A model generated the notes under the pieces. The model worked only from the letters and a program-made list of their open reading frames with translations, did not search any database and had not been told where the DNA came from. DNA of 64,000 bases from Deltaproteobacteria bacterium (GTDB lineage Bacteria; Myxococcota; Myxococcia; SLRQ01), in assembly GCA_029210625.1 (NCBI GenBank), contig JARGFU010000023.1, forward strand, positions 18,690-82,689, written 5' to 3'. Below, in pieces: positions 25,370 to 38,184 of the stretch. The position numbers and the translations under genes were made by a program. Within the stretch, counting starts at the first letter, position 1; the number at the start of each line of letters is the position of its first letter.

Positions 25370-27460
25370 ATGGCAGCTCCTCGTCTCTACCGCCTCATCG
25401 ATCGCGTCGCCGAATCCGACGCCGGTGAGACCTGGCGAGGGGTCGCGACCGGCGCGGGCGACCCGGAGCCGGCGACCCTCAAGATCCTCTCTCCCCGGGT
25501 GGTCTTCCCGGAGATCGTGGCCGCCCTCGGCGCCCGGGTGGAGTCCGCGGGGAAGCTGAAGCACCCCTCGCTGGTGGTGCCCTGGGAGCTGGGGGTCGCG
25601 GGCGGCCGGACGGTCCTCGCCTCCCGGCACGTGCTGGGGCACGACCTCGACATCGTCTTCCAGCGCCTGCGCTCCCGCGAGGTCAAGCTGACGGTGAGCC
25701 GCGCGGTGCACCTGGTCGCCGAGGCGGCCAACGCCGTCTCTGCGCTCCACCTCGCCGGACAGCTCCACGGCTCCCTCGGGCCCTCCGATCTCTTCGTCGG
25801 CTTCGACGGCACGGTGAAGGTCTCCTGCGCCGGCCTGCGGCCGGCCCTGGAGCAGCACGCCCGCACCCGGCAGATGGCCACCCGCGGCCGGCGGGCCTAC
25901 CGGGCCCCGGAGCTCTCCCGCAACAGCGTCCCCGACGCCCTCGCCGACGTCTACGCCCTGGGCGCCATCGTCTACGAGCTGACCACCGGCAAGTCCCTGG
26001 AGGAGGCCGGCCCCCGCGGCACCTCCACCCGCTCGGACTCGCTCACCCCGCCGAGCCGGATCGACCGCCGGGTGCCGATGAAGCTCGACGCCGTGGTGAT
26101 GAAGGCGCTGGAGACCGCCAAGAGCCGGCGCTACCACGACGCCGCCGAGCTGCGCGAGGCCCTCTGGGGCTACCTCGACGAGATGGGCGAGGTGATCACC
26201 CCCGCCGATCTCGCCGCCTTCGCCGCCTCGGTCCTGCCCAACGAGGTCGTCCAGAAGGACTTCGATCCCGACGAGGCCGCCCAGGGGACACCGCCCATCC
26301 CCGGCACCTTCTCCCTCTCGCCCCTCGCCACCGGCGAGGGGGTGGCGCCCGACCTCGCCTCCACCGCCGAGATCGCCGTCTTCTCCGCCCCCCCCGACCC
26401 GGAGACCCTCGGCGAGGCGGCGGCCGCGCCGCCCTCCTTCGAGGAGACGGGCAGCGAGAGCACCCAGCGCCTCGAGGCCGCGCAGCTCGCCAGCACCGGC
26501 CACCGGACCGATCCCGCGGGGAACGGGATGCTCGCCTCCGCGCCGGACCTCTCCGACGCCGAGGCGCAGGCCGCCCCCGACTCCCTCGCGCCGCCGCCGG
26601 GCATGCTCTCCGAGGCGCCGCCGGCCGAGGAGGAGGGCGAGCTGCGGGGGGACATCTTCTCTCGCACCGTCGAGATGCAGGTCGTGGCGGACGCCCCACC
26701 CCCCAGCGGCGCCGCGGCGCCGGGCACCGAGGCCGAGGGTCTGGCGCCCGACTTCGGCGTGCCCCCCGAGCACGGCGGACCGGATCCCGGGGACGCCCCG
26801 GCGCCCGCCACCGGACCCGACCCCGCGCCCGCGGCCGGGGATCCGGCGGTCTACGGGGCGGGCGTCGAGCCCGCGGACTCCCGCCAGCGCACCGAGTACC
26901 AGGCTCCACCGGTGGCCCCGCGCCGCAGGATGTGGCCCTGGCTGGTGGTCGCCGGAGTGGCGCCCATCCTGGTGGCCGTCGGCTTCATCCTGGGGCGGCA
27001 GGATCCCGAGCCGACCCAGGCCGAGCTCGCGGCCCTCGAGGCCGGCCTCACCGCCCTCGAGCAGGGACAGACCCCGGCGCCGGCCGAGGCGAGCCCGCCG
27101 CCGGCGGACCCCGATCCCGCTCCCCCCGAGGAGGCCAGCGCGCCGGAGCCCGTCCCCGTGGTGAAGGGCGCCGAGAGGAGCGCGCCCCGGGAGCCCGATC
27201 CGCCCCCCGCCGAGACCCGGCCCGCCAAGACGAAGGCGCCGGTCGCCAAGCGCGGCCGCCTCACCGTGATCTCCAGCCACCGCGCCCGGGTCTACGTCGA
27301 CGGCAAGGACACCGGCCGCTTCACGCCCCTCAAGGGCTACCGGCTCAGCGCCGGGAAGCACGTGGTCACCCTCATCCAGCCGAGCACCGGCATCACCCAG
27401 AAGCGACGGATCACCGTCCGCCCCGGCGGGAGGGTGAACCTGAAGGTCCGCTTCAAGTAG
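25370..27460 (+). CDS. Ser/Thr kinase-like membrane protein, probable pseudokinase, with PEGA domain
   Basis: The 696-residue product has an N-terminal kinase-like domain (about 1-285), an acidic Pro/Ala-rich linker, one transmembrane helix (about 521-542) and a C-terminal PEGA-like domain (about 628-696) outside the membrane. The kinase fold keeps Lys38 in PATLKIL, APE (179-181) and DVYALGAIVYELTTGKS. However, the catalytic loop HRDLKPxN is replaced by HGSLGPSD (133-140) and DFG by SCAG (152-155). The catalytic Asp and the Mg-binding Asn/Asp are therefore missing, and it is probably inactive as a kinase. I used the ATG at 25370; the in-frame TTG at 25349 lies upstream of the candidate -10. 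The response regulator gene starts 16 bp later. Confidence 0.85.
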   Translation: MAAPRLYRLIDRVAESDAGETWRGVATGAGDPEPATLKILSPRVVFPEIVAALGARVESAGKLKHPSLVVPWELGVAGGRTVLASRHVLGHDLDIVFQRLRSREVKLTVSRAVHLVAEAANAVSALHLAGQLHGSLGPSDLFVGFDGTVKVSCAGLRPALEQHARTRQMATRGRRAYRAPELSRNSVPDALADVYALGAIVYELTTGKSLEEAGPRGTSTRSDSLTPPSRIDRRVPMKLDAVVMKALETAKSRRYHDAAELREALWGYLDEMGEVITPADLAAFAASVLPNEVVQKDFDPDEAAQGTPPIPGTFSLSPLATGEGVAPDLASTAEIAVFSAPPDPETLGEAAAAPPSFEETGSESTQRLEAAQLASTGHRTDPAGNGMLASAPDLSDAEAQAAPDSLAPPPGMLSEAPPAEEEGELRGDIFSRTVEMQVVADAPPPSGAAAPGTEAEGLAPDFGVPPEHGGPDPGDAPAPATGPDPAPAAGDPAVYGAGVEPADSRQRTEYQAPPVAPRRRMWPWLVVAGVAPILVAVGFILGRQDPEPTQAELAALEAGLTALEQGQTPAPAEASPPPADPDPAPPEEASAPEPVPVVKGAERSAPREPDPPPAETRPAKTKAPVAKRGRLTVISSHRARVYVDGKDTGRFTPLKGYRLSAGKHVVTLIQPSTGITQKRRITVRPGGRVNLKVRFK

Positions 27461-27476
27461 GCTCTCGCCACGAGCC

Positions 27477-28148
27477 ATGGAGAAGCGCAACGCCATTCCC
27501 GTCTTCGTGGTCGAGGACCAGCCGGCCATCCGCAAGGCGCTGCTGAAGTACCTGGCGACCCGCGAGGAGGTCGAGGTGCTCGGCTGCGCGCCCTCCGGGG
27601 AGCTGGGCCTGGAGGCCCTCGCCGAGCTCGGCGAGGGGGGCCGCCCGGAGGTCCTGGTCCTGGACCTCGAGCTCCCGGGCATCGACGGCATCGGCGTCCT
27701 CGAGGCGGTGCGCGAGCGCTGGCCCGAGGTGAGGGTGCTCATCCTCACGACCTTCGACGACGAGGCCAAGGTCTACGAGGCGGTGAACAAGGGGGCCTCC
27801 GGCTACCTGGTCAAGCGCATCGCCACCGAGAAGGTGGTCGAGGCGATCTGCGAGGTCGCCGACGGGGGCGTGGTGATCGAGTCCCGGATCGCGAAGCGCT
27901 TCTGGAACTACTTCGAGAGCGTGAAGGCCACGCCGAAGGTCCCCGACCGGGGCGGCCTCTCCGAGCTGGAGCTGGAGGTGCTGCACTACATCGCCCGCGG
28001 CCTCTCCAACGCCGAGGTGGGCGAGGTGATGGACATCGAGCGGCGCACGGTGCGCACCCACCTCTCGCACATCTACGAGAAGCTGGGCGTCTCCAGCCAC
28101 GTCTCCGCGGTGGTCGAGGGGCTCAAGCGCGGGCTCATCAATCTCTAG
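27477..28148 (+). CDS. NarL/FixJ-family response regulator
   Basis: The 223-residue cytosolic product has a receiver domain with acidic pocket VVEDQ, phosphoacceptor Asp63 (VLDLELPGIDG), Thr91 and Lys113. A LuxR-type helix-turn-helix (about 160-207: LSELELEVLHYIARGLSNAEV...RRTVRTHLSHIYEKL) binds DNA. No histidine kinase is adjacent; its only signalling neighbour is the pseudokinase-PEGA protein immediately upstream. The cognate kinase is therefore elsewhere or input is non-canonical. The amidohydrolase starts at the base after its stop. Confidence 0.92.
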   Translation: MEKRNAIPVFVVEDQPAIRKALLKYLATREEVEVLGCAPSGELGLEALAELGEGGRPEVLVLDLELPGIDGIGVLEAVRERWPEVRVLILTTFDDEAKVYEAVNKGASGYLVKRIATEKVVEAICEVADGGVVIESRIAKRFWNYFESVKATPKVPDRGGLSELELEVLHYIARGLSNAEVGEVMDIERRTVRTHLSHIYEKLGVSSHVSAVVEGLKRGLINL

Positions 28149-29729
28149 ATGGGCGGCCCGGGGAGCAAGGGGCGCCGGCGCATCGTGGCCGCGGCCCGGG
28201 TGCTGGACCCTCACCTGCCGGCGGGCCCGCCCCTGCGGGGGGTCGAGCTCGACGGCGGCCGCGTCCGGCGGCTCCTCGGCGAGGCCGAGCTGGCCGCGCT
28301 GCCGCCCGCCGAGATCGAGGATCACGGCGACGCCACGATCCTCCCCGGGCTCTGCGACGCCCACCTGCACCTGGCGGGGCTGGGGCGCGGGCTGCGCCAG
28401 CTCGACCTGCGGGAGGCGGCCTCCCCCGAGGCGATCCGCGAGCAGGTCGCGGCGGCGGCCCGCGACCTCCCGCCGGGTAGCTGGATCCGCGGGCGCGGCT
28501 GGGATCAGCACCGCTGGGAGGGCGCCGCCCTCCCCCACCGCGCCGTCCTCGACGCCGCCACCACCGAGCACCCCGTCTGGCTCGCCCGGGTGGACGGCCA
28601 CGCCGCCTGGCTGAACGACCGGGCCCTGGCCCTCGCCGGGATCGACGCCCGCACCCCCGATCCGCCCGGCGGCACCATCGTCCGGGACGCGCGGGGCGAG
28701 CCCACCGGCGTGATCATCGACAACGCCCTCTCCCTGGCCGGCAAGGCGCTGCCCGAGCGCGACGCCGCGGAGCGGCGGGCCGACCTCCTCGCGGGCGTGG
28801 CCCACTGCCGCAGCCTGGGCCTGACCTCGGTCCACGACATGGGCACCCGCCCCCTGGATCTGCCGGTGCTGCGGGCCCTCGCCGACGAGGGCGCCCTCGA
28901 CCTTCGGGTGGTGGTGTACCTGGACTGGGACGAGGCGGTGATCGCGGCGGAGCTCCCCCGCCCGCGCCAGGCCGGCGGCCTCCTGCCGATCGTGGGGGTG
29001 AAGCTCTACGCCGACGGCGCCCTCGGCTCTCACGGCGCGGCCCTGGAGGCCCCCTACCTCGACCGACCCGGGGAGCGCGGCCTGCTCCTGACCGAGCCCG
29101 CGGTGCTGCGCGAGCGCGCGCTGCGGGTCGCCCGGGCAGGCTATGACCTCGCGATCCACGGCATCGGCGACCGCGGCTGCCGCCACGCCCTCGAGGCCTT
29201 CGAGGCCGTGAGGGCCGAGGGGCACGCGGTGAACCTGCGCCTGGAGCACGCCCAGATCCTGGGCCCGGACGCCATCGAGCGGATGGTCCGCGCGCGGATC
29301 GTACCCAGCGTCCAGCCCACCCACGCGACCAGCGACATGGCCTGGGTCGAGGCGCGCCTCGGCAGCGAGCGGATGGCGGGCGCCTATGCCTGGCGCAGCC
29401 TGGCGGACGCCGGCCTCGTGCTCGCCCTGGGCTCCGACGCCCCCATCGAGCCGGCCGACCCCTGGTTCGGGATCCACGCGGCGGTGACCCGGCAGGACCG
29501 CCGGGGCTCCCCGGAGGGGGGGTGGCGGCGCTCGGAGGCCCTCTCCCTGGACGAGGCCCTGCGCGGCTTCACCTCCGGGGGCGCGCGGGCCGCCGGGCTG
29601 GAGGCGCCGGGGACCCTCCGGGAGGGCGCCCCGGCGGATCTGACGATCGTCCGGGGAGATCCCGCGGCCCTCCCGCCGGGGGACCTGCACCGGCTCGAGA
29701 TCCTGGGCACCCTGCTGGGCGAGCCCTGA
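28149..29729 (+). CDS. YtcJ-like metal-dependent amidohydrolase
   Basis: The 526-residue product belongs to the amidohydrolase_3 (YtcJ/NfdA-like) group, which hydrolyses amides or N-acyl compounds of varied kind. Metal-site motifs are CDAHLHLAG (His72, His74), the metal-bridging region VKLYADGALGSHGAAL, IHGIGDRG, LEHAQ and SDAPIEPADP. There is no signal peptide, so it is cytosolic. The ATG directly abuts the response regulator stop (TAG-ATG), implying co-translation. The substrate is not predictable. I see no connection to the pyrimidine hydrolases further on beyond the shared superfamily. Confidence 0.88.
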   Translation: MGGPGSKGRRRIVAAARVLDPHLPAGPPLRGVELDGGRVRRLLGEAELAALPPAEIEDHGDATILPGLCDAHLHLAGLGRGLRQLDLREAASPEAIREQVAAAARDLPPGSWIRGRGWDQHRWEGAALPHRAVLDAATTEHPVWLARVDGHAAWLNDRALALAGIDARTPDPPGGTIVRDARGEPTGVIIDNALSLAGKALPERDAAERRADLLAGVAHCRSLGLTSVHDMGTRPLDLPVLRALADEGALDLRVVVYLDWDEAVIAAELPRPRQAGGLLPIVGVKLYADGALGSHGAALEAPYLDRPGERGLLLTEPAVLRERALRVARAGYDLAIHGIGDRGCRHALEAFEAVRAEGHAVNLRLEHAQILGPDAIERMVRARIVPSVQPTHATSDMAWVEARLGSERMAGAYAWRSLADAGLVLALGSDAPIEPADPWFGIHAAVTRQDRRGSPEGGWRRSEALSLDEALRGFTSGGARAAGLEAPGTLREGAPADLTIVRGDPAALPPGDLHRLEILGTLLGEP

Positions 29730-29779
29730 AGATCGAGGCCTCGCCGCCCTTACACCCCGGGCTCCATCCCGGATTCCCT

Positions 29780-29809
29780 TTGCCGGACGTGCTTTTCGGG
29801 GGCTAGTCT
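29780..29809 (+). promoter_or_regulatory. Candidate promoter for the CehA-type lipoprotein
   Basis: TTGCCG (29780-29785) and TAGTCT (29804-29809) are 18 bp apart. The -10 ends 8 nt before the ATG at 29818, and there is no ribosome site. Confidence 0.4.
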
Positions 29810-29817
29810 GCCGCCCC

Positions 29818-32394
29818 ATGAAGTCGACCGCACTCGCTGCCCTCGCCCCCCGCCGCCTCCTCCCCCTCGCCCTCGGCCTGGCCCTCGGGCTCGCCGGCGC
29901 GGGCTGCCCCGGTGATCCCGAGCCGCTGCCGGATCCCATCGACCTGACGGCGCGCCTCGAGGCCGGGCAGGTGCAGGCGGGCATCGTCGAGCACGAGGAC
30001 GCCCTCATCGGCGGCCCCAAGGCCGAGGGACAGGTCGGCGACATCAAGCTCTACAACAGCCACGTCGCCTTCATCGTCGAGGGCGTCCGCCTCGCCAGCG
30101 GCTACCGCTACTGGGGCGGCAACCTCGCCGACGCCGACCTCATCCGGCCCGAGGGCGAGCCCGGGCGAGACCTCTACGGCGAGGCCTTCTTCTCCTGGAA
30201 CCTCGAGGTCTTCCAGCCCACCGACATCATCGTCGTCTCCGACGGCCGCGAGAGCGGCGAGGCCCACGTCCGCCTGACCGGCCGCTCGGTCCCCTTCGGC
30301 TTCGCCGAGAGCTTCCGGGACATCTTCGACGCCGACCCGGTGGACCTGGAGATCGCCTACGACTACCGGCTGGGTCCGGACGACCGGGCCCTCCACCTCA
30401 CCATCAGCCTGACGAACGTCGGGGACGCCACCTCGAACATCAACCTTCCCCTGGTCTTCTCCTCCCACGGGGACGGGGTCGAGGCCTACGCCCCGGGCCC
30501 CGGCTTCGAGGACCAGAGCGCCGTGGCCAACCTCCCCTACTCAGGCGCGGTGGGCCGGGATCTCTCCTACGGCCTCATCGCCGCCGACGACGATCTGAAC
30601 CCCCTCTTCGCCTACAAGGCCGTCTCCCTCACCACCCAGGAGGCCTACAACCTCCCGGCCGGCCGGACCACCACCCTCGACTACGACTTCGCCGTCAGCG
30701 AGCAGAGCGCCGCCGGCCTCGAGCTGGTCCGGGGCGACCTGCTGGGCTACCAGCCCGGCGCCCTGATCCGCGGCACGGTGAGCCTGCCGGACACGGTCGC
30801 GGACGAGACGGCCTGGGTGGCGGTGCGCGACGGCCTGAAGGTCGCCTCGCTCGCCCCGGTGGCGGCCGACGGCAGCTTCGAGGTGCCTCTCGAGCCCGGC
30901 CTCTACGAGGTGTACGCCTTCGCCTCCCAGCACCTGCCGGCCACCCCGGTGACGGTCGATCTCGGCGGCGGCGGCGAGGGCACGGCCAGCCTCTCGATCG
31001 ATCGGGCGGCGCGGGTCACGAGCACCGTCACTGACACCAGCGGCAACCCCGTCCCGGCCCGGGTGACCTTCCTGCGGCAGGCGGGCACCGGCTCCCCCGA
31101 GTCGCCGTCGGAGACCCGCGCCATCTGGAGCTGGGGCCGGGGCGTGTCGGCGGTCGCCTACGTGATCGACGGCCCCGAGGAGGTCGTCCTCCCCGCCGGC
31201 TCCTACACGGCCTACGCCACCCACGGCCCCTCCTGGGAGATGGACCAGAAGGTGGTGACCGTCACCGAGGGTGAGAGCGCCTCGATCAGCTTCCAGATCG
31301 AGAAGGTCATCGACACCAGCGGCTGGGTCTCGGCCGACTTCCACATCCACGCCATGCGCAGCCCCGACTCGCGGGTGCCCTACGACATCCGGGCCAAGCA
31401 GGCCGCGACCGACGACCTCGACATCCCGGTGCTCACCGAGCACGTCTACGTCTCCACCCTCCAGCCCATCGTCGACACGCTCGGCCTGGGCGACCGGGTC
31501 ATCGGCATGGTGGGCCACGAGGTCACCACCTTCTCCTACGGCCACTTCAACGCCTTCCCCCTCGACTGGCGCCCCCTCGATCCCAACGGGGGCGCGGTCT
31601 ACGAGCACGGCCGCAGCCCCCGCGAGCTGATCTCGGCCATCCGCACCCAGAACGGCGAGGCCGACGAGATCATCCAGGTCAACCACCCCCGCTCCCTCGG
31701 GCCGGGCGGCTACTTCTCCTGGATCGGCCTCGACGCGGTCGCCGACACCACCAACAAGCCCGACGACTGGTCGCTGGAGTGGGACAGCATCGAGGCCTTC
31801 AACGGCGGCTGCAGCCGCGGCGGCGAGAACGGCGAGGCGGTGGACGACTGGATGGCCTTCACCTCCAACGGCTACCCGAAGACCCTCTCCTCGGGCTCGG
31901 ACACCCACGACGAGGACAGCCCCCCGGGCATCCCCCGCAACTGGATCCAGCTCGACAAGGCCGCGGTCGCCGCCGATCCCCAGGCCATCGTGGCGGCGGT
32001 CCGCGACCGCAGGCTGATCGTCTCCTGCGGGCCCTTCGTGGAGTTCGCGGCCGCCGACGGCACCCGCCTCGGAGGCCGGACCGGCGTCGACGGAAGCGGC
32101 GTGGCCAGCTTCTCGGTGAAGGTGCAGGCCCCCAGCTGGATGCAGCTCGACGAGATCCGGCTCCTCGAGAACGGCGTGCCGGTCACCTCGGCGAACATCG
32201 CGGCCGAGACCGGCGTCGTCCGCTTCGAGGGCACCCTCGAGCACACGCCGGCCGCCGACGCCTGGTACGCCCTCGAGGTGCTCGGCTCGGGCTCGAGCGC
32301 CCCGATGAGCTGGCGGGGGCCTCCCTACGCCCTCTCGAACGCCATCGAGATCGACGCCGACGGGGACGGCAGCTGGACCCCGCCGGGCGCCTGA
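29818..32394 (+). CDS. CehA/McbA-type PHP metallohydrolase lipoprotein
   Basis: The 858-residue product has a lipoprotein signal ending LAGAGC (Cys30) and should be displayed on the membrane. Residues 30 to about 500 are beta-rich, including carboxypeptidase-regulatory-like strands (VTDTSGNPVPARVTF). A PHP-type metal-dependent domain follows: SADFHIHAMRSPDS (His near 509 and 511), LTEHVYVS, GHEVTTFSYGHFNAF, NHPRS and SGSDTHDED near 690-700. These match CehA/McbA enzymes, which hydrolyse carbamate or phosphoester bonds. The substrate is unknown. It faces the pyrimidine-catabolic genes tail to tail with 9 bp between stops. Confidence 0.88.
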   Translation: MKSTALAALAPRRLLPLALGLALGLAGAGCPGDPEPLPDPIDLTARLEAGQVQAGIVEHEDALIGGPKAEGQVGDIKLYNSHVAFIVEGVRLASGYRYWGGNLADADLIRPEGEPGRDLYGEAFFSWNLEVFQPTDIIVVSDGRESGEAHVRLTGRSVPFGFAESFRDIFDADPVDLEIAYDYRLGPDDRALHLTISLTNVGDATSNINLPLVFSSHGDGVEAYAPGPGFEDQSAVANLPYSGAVGRDLSYGLIAADDDLNPLFAYKAVSLTTQEAYNLPAGRTTTLDYDFAVSEQSAAGLELVRGDLLGYQPGALIRGTVSLPDTVADETAWVAVRDGLKVASLAPVAADGSFEVPLEPGLYEVYAFASQHLPATPVTVDLGGGGEGTASLSIDRAARVTSTVTDTSGNPVPARVTFLRQAGTGSPESPSETRAIWSWGRGVSAVAYVIDGPEEVVLPAGSYTAYATHGPSWEMDQKVVTVTEGESASISFQIEKVIDTSGWVSADFHIHAMRSPDSRVPYDIRAKQAATDDLDIPVLTEHVYVSTLQPIVDTLGLGDRVIGMVGHEVTTFSYGHFNAFPLDWRPLDPNGGAVYEHGRSPRELISAIRTQNGEADEIIQVNHPRSLGPGGYFSWIGLDAVADTTNKPDDWSLEWDSIEAFNGGCSRGGENGEAVDDWMAFTSNGYPKTLSSGSDTHDEDSPPGIPRNWIQLDKAAVAADPQAIVAAVRDRRLIVSCGPFVEFAAADGTRLGGRTGVDGSGVASFSVKVQAPSWMQLDEIRLLENGVPVTSANIAAETGVVRFEGTLEHTPAADAWYALEVLGSGSSAPMSWRGPPYALSNAIEIDADGDGSWTPPGA

Positions 32395-32403
32395 TCCCGG
32401 GCC

Positions 32404-33720
32404 CTACTCCATCGCCGCGTCGGTGATCTCCAGGCCGCGGTCGATGATCTCGAAGCCCTCGAGGAGCTGCTCCTCGGTGATGCAGAGGGGCGGGTTGCAC
32501 ATGAACGAGCCCCACCGGATGAAGGTGAAGAGGCCGTTCTCCCGGAAGAAGGCGCCGAGCTTGGCCATCACGGGGCTGTTCTCGTTGTAGCCGGCGGCGC
32601 GGGTGCCGTCGGCGCTCTTCTGGAGATCCATCATGCCGAAGAGGCCCAGGCAGCGGCCCTCCTTCACGCTCGGGTGCTTCGCCTGGAGGCGGTCCATCTC
32701 GGAGCGCATCACGCCCTGCAGCTTGGCGGCGTTCTCGATCAGCCCCTCCTCGACGAGGACGTTCACGGCGGCGAGGGCGGTGGCCAGCCCCATGGGGTGG
32801 CTGTTGTAGGTCAGGCCGCCCCAGAAGACGTTGGTCTGGAAGTGCTCGGCGATCGGATCGCGCATGGCCACCGCGCCCAGGGGCAGGTAGGAGCTGGTCA
32901 GCCCCTTCGCCATGGTCACCAGGTCCGGGATGATGTCCCCGTGCTGGAAGGCCATGAGCTTCCCGGTCCGCCCGAAGCCCGCCATCACCTCGTCGCAGAC
33001 GAGGAGGATGCCGTACTTCGTGAGCAGCTCGCGCAGACCCTTCAGGTACCCTTGCGGCGGCGGCAGGATGCCGTTGGTGCCGGTGACCGTCTCGATGAAC
33101 ATGGCGGCGATGGTGCCCGGCCCCTCGTACTGGATGACCTCCTCCAGGTAGGCGAGGTTCTTGGCCGTGATCTCGGCCTCGGACTCACCCCAGGAGAAGC
33201 TGTAGGGCCAGGGATCCATCACGTGGACGACCCCGGGCACCCCCGGCTCGTTGGGCAGGCGGCGCGGATCACCGGTGAGCTGCATGCAGGCGTTGGTGCT
33301 GCCGTGGTAGCTGCGGTAGCGGGCGAGGATCTTCTGCCGGCCGGTGTAGTGGCGCGCGATCTTCATCGCGTTCTCGTTCGCCTCGGCGCCGCCCAGGGTG
33401 AAGAAGAAGGTGTTCAGATCGCCCGGCATCAGCTCCGCCAGCCGCTGGCTGAAGCGCGCCCGGATCTCGGTGGCGGTGCCCGGGAACGCGAAGAGGAGCT
33501 TGTCGGCCTGGTCCTTGATGGCCTGGATGACCTTCGGGTGACCGTGGCCGATGTTCACGCTCATCAGCTGGCTGTTGAAGTCCAGCCAGCGCGTGCCGTC
33601 GGGGGCGTAGAAGTAGACGCCCTCGGCCCGCTCGACCGGATAGGGGTTCACCGTGGCGGTCGCCGCCCAGGTGTAGAGAGTGTGCTTCTTGCAGAGGTCG
33701 ACGATCTCTTGCTGGTTCAT
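32404..33720 (-). CDS. Class III PLP aminotransferase, probable beta-alanine transaminase
   Basis: The 438-residue product is a fold-type I, class III aminotransferase. Motifs include YRSYHGST, ETVTGTNGILPPP, CDEVMAGFGRTG and the PLP Lys272 in TMAKGLTSSYLPLGA. Position at the 3' end of the uracil-degradation operon suggests that it transfers the amino group of beta-alanine to a keto acid, giving malonate semialdehyde for the dehydrogenase beside it. That substrate is inferred from context only; omega-amino-acid:pyruvate aminotransferases share these motifs. The dehydrogenase gene ends 21 bp upstream. Confidence 0.88.
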   Translation of the reverse strand: MNQQEIVDLCKKHTLYTWAATATVNPYPVERAEGVYFYAPDGTRWLDFNSQLMSVNIGHGHPKVIQAIKDQADKLLFAFPGTATEIRARFSQRLAELMPGDLNTFFFTLGGAEANENAMKIARHYTGRQKILARYRSYHGSTNACMQLTGDPRRLPNEPGVPGVVHVMDPWPYSFSWGESEAEITAKNLAYLEEVIQYEGPGTIAAMFIETVTGTNGILPPPQGYLKGLRELLTKYGILLVCDEVMAGFGRTGKLMAFQHGDIIPDLVTMAKGLTSSYLPLGAVAMRDPIAEHFQTNVFWGGLTYNSHPMGLATALAAVNVLVEEGLIENAAKLQGVMRSEMDRLQAKHPSVKEGRCLGLFGMMDLQKSADGTRAAGYNENSPVMAKLGAFFRENGLFTFIRWGSFMCNPPLCITEEQLLEGFEIIDRGLEITDAAME

Positions 33721-33741
33721 GGGGGTTGAGATTCCAAAGAG

Positions 33742-35222
33742 TTAAGAGGTCCAGGTCTGGTCGGTCTGAAGGGCCCACTTGGTGGTGACCTTGCGCTGGC
33801 GGGTCCAGAAGCGGAAGCCGTCCCAGCCGCTCATGTTGCCGGGGCCGAAGGCCGAGTCGTTCCAGCCGCCGAAGCCGTAGGGGTCGCGGGGCACGGGCAC
33901 GCCGATGTTCACGCCGCACATGCCGGCCTCCATCCGGGCCACCACCCGCTGGGCGACGTCGCCGCTCTGGGTGTAGATGCAGGAGGCGTTGCCGTAGGGG
34001 TTGCCGTTCTCGATGGCCAGCGCCTCGTCGAGGTTCTTCACCCGCATGATCGAGAGCACCGGGCCGAAGATCTCCTCGCAGCCGGCGGGCATCTCGGGCG
34101 TCACGCCGTCGAGGATCGTGGGGCCGACCCAGTTGCCGCCCTCGACCGGGTTCACGCCCCGGCCGTCGAGGAGCACCTTCGCGCCGGCCTTCTCGGCGCC
34201 GTCGATGTAGCCGCGGATCTTCTTCGCCGCGCCCTCGGTGATGATCGGGCCCATGTCCTCGCCGGTGCGGATCTTGCCGGCCCGCTCCACGATGGCGTCG
34301 ATGATATGCTGCACGTCGCCCACGGCGACGAGCACGGCGGCCGCCATGCAGCGCTGGCCGGCGCAGCCGGAGAAGGAGGCCACGATGTTGTCGGCCGAGA
34401 CGTTGAGGTCGGCGTCGGGCACCACGATGAGGTGGTTCTTGGCGCCACCCAGGCAGTTGGCGCGCTTGCCGTTCGCCGCCGAGCGCGCGTAGACGAGCCT
34501 CGCCACCTTGGTGGAGCCCACGAAGCCCACGGCCTTGATGCCCGGGTGATCGGCGATGGCCTCGACGACCTCCTGGCCGCCCTGCACGAGGTTCAGCACG
34601 CCCTTGGGCAGGCCCGCCTCGGTGAAGAGCTCGGCCTGCCGGACCGCCGAGAGGGGCACCTGCTCGGAGGGCTTGAGGACGAAGGCGTTCCCGCCGACGA
34701 GGGCCTGCGGCATCATCCAGAGCGGGACCATGAAGGGGAAGTTGAAGGGCGTGATCCCCGCCACGACGCCCAGGGGCTCGTAGTGGGTCTCGCAGACCAC
34801 GCCGCGGCTCACGAGCTGGCGCTCACCGTTGGCCCAGTTGGGCAGCGAGCAGCCGAGGTCCATGCACTCGATCCCGCGCAGCACCTCGGCCTTCGACTCG
34901 GCGAAGGTCTTGCCGTTCTCGTGGGTGCAGAGCCAGGAGAGCTCGTCGAGGTGGGCGAACATCAGCTCCCGGGCCTTGTAGAAGACCTCGGCCCGCTCGC
35001 GCATCGGCCAGGAGCCCCACTCCTTCTGGGCCTTCGCGCCGGCCTTCACCGCGGCGTCGACGTCGGCGGCGCTGCCGAGCCGCACCTTCGACATGGCCTT
35101 GCCGAAGCGAGGGTTGAGGACGTCGAGGGTCTGGCTGCCGGTGGGGTCGACCCACTCGCCGCCGATGTAGTTCCTCGCCTCGGGGTGCTCGGTGAAGTCG
35201 TTGGAGGTCGCAGTGAACTTGG

Positions 35223-35226
<4 letters not shown>
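33742..35226 (-). CDS. mmsA: CoA-acylating (methyl)malonate-semialdehyde dehydrogenase
   Basis: This enzyme oxidises malonate semialdehyde (or methylmalonate semialdehyde) with NAD and CoA to acetyl-CoA (or propionyl-CoA) and CO2. The 494-residue aldehyde dehydrogenase has catalytic Cys293 in GCAGQRCMA. The CoA-dependent subgroup signature LGGAKNHLIVVPDAD replaces the usual general-base Glu motif. GVVAGITPFNFPFMVPLW and EIFGPVLSI are also typical of MmsA. Here it most likely completes beta-alanine breakdown. The start overlaps the permease stop by 4 bp (ATGA). Confidence 0.93.
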
Positions 35227-38168
<2,942 letters not shown>

Positions 38169-38184
38169 CTAGCTCCTCTCTCTT

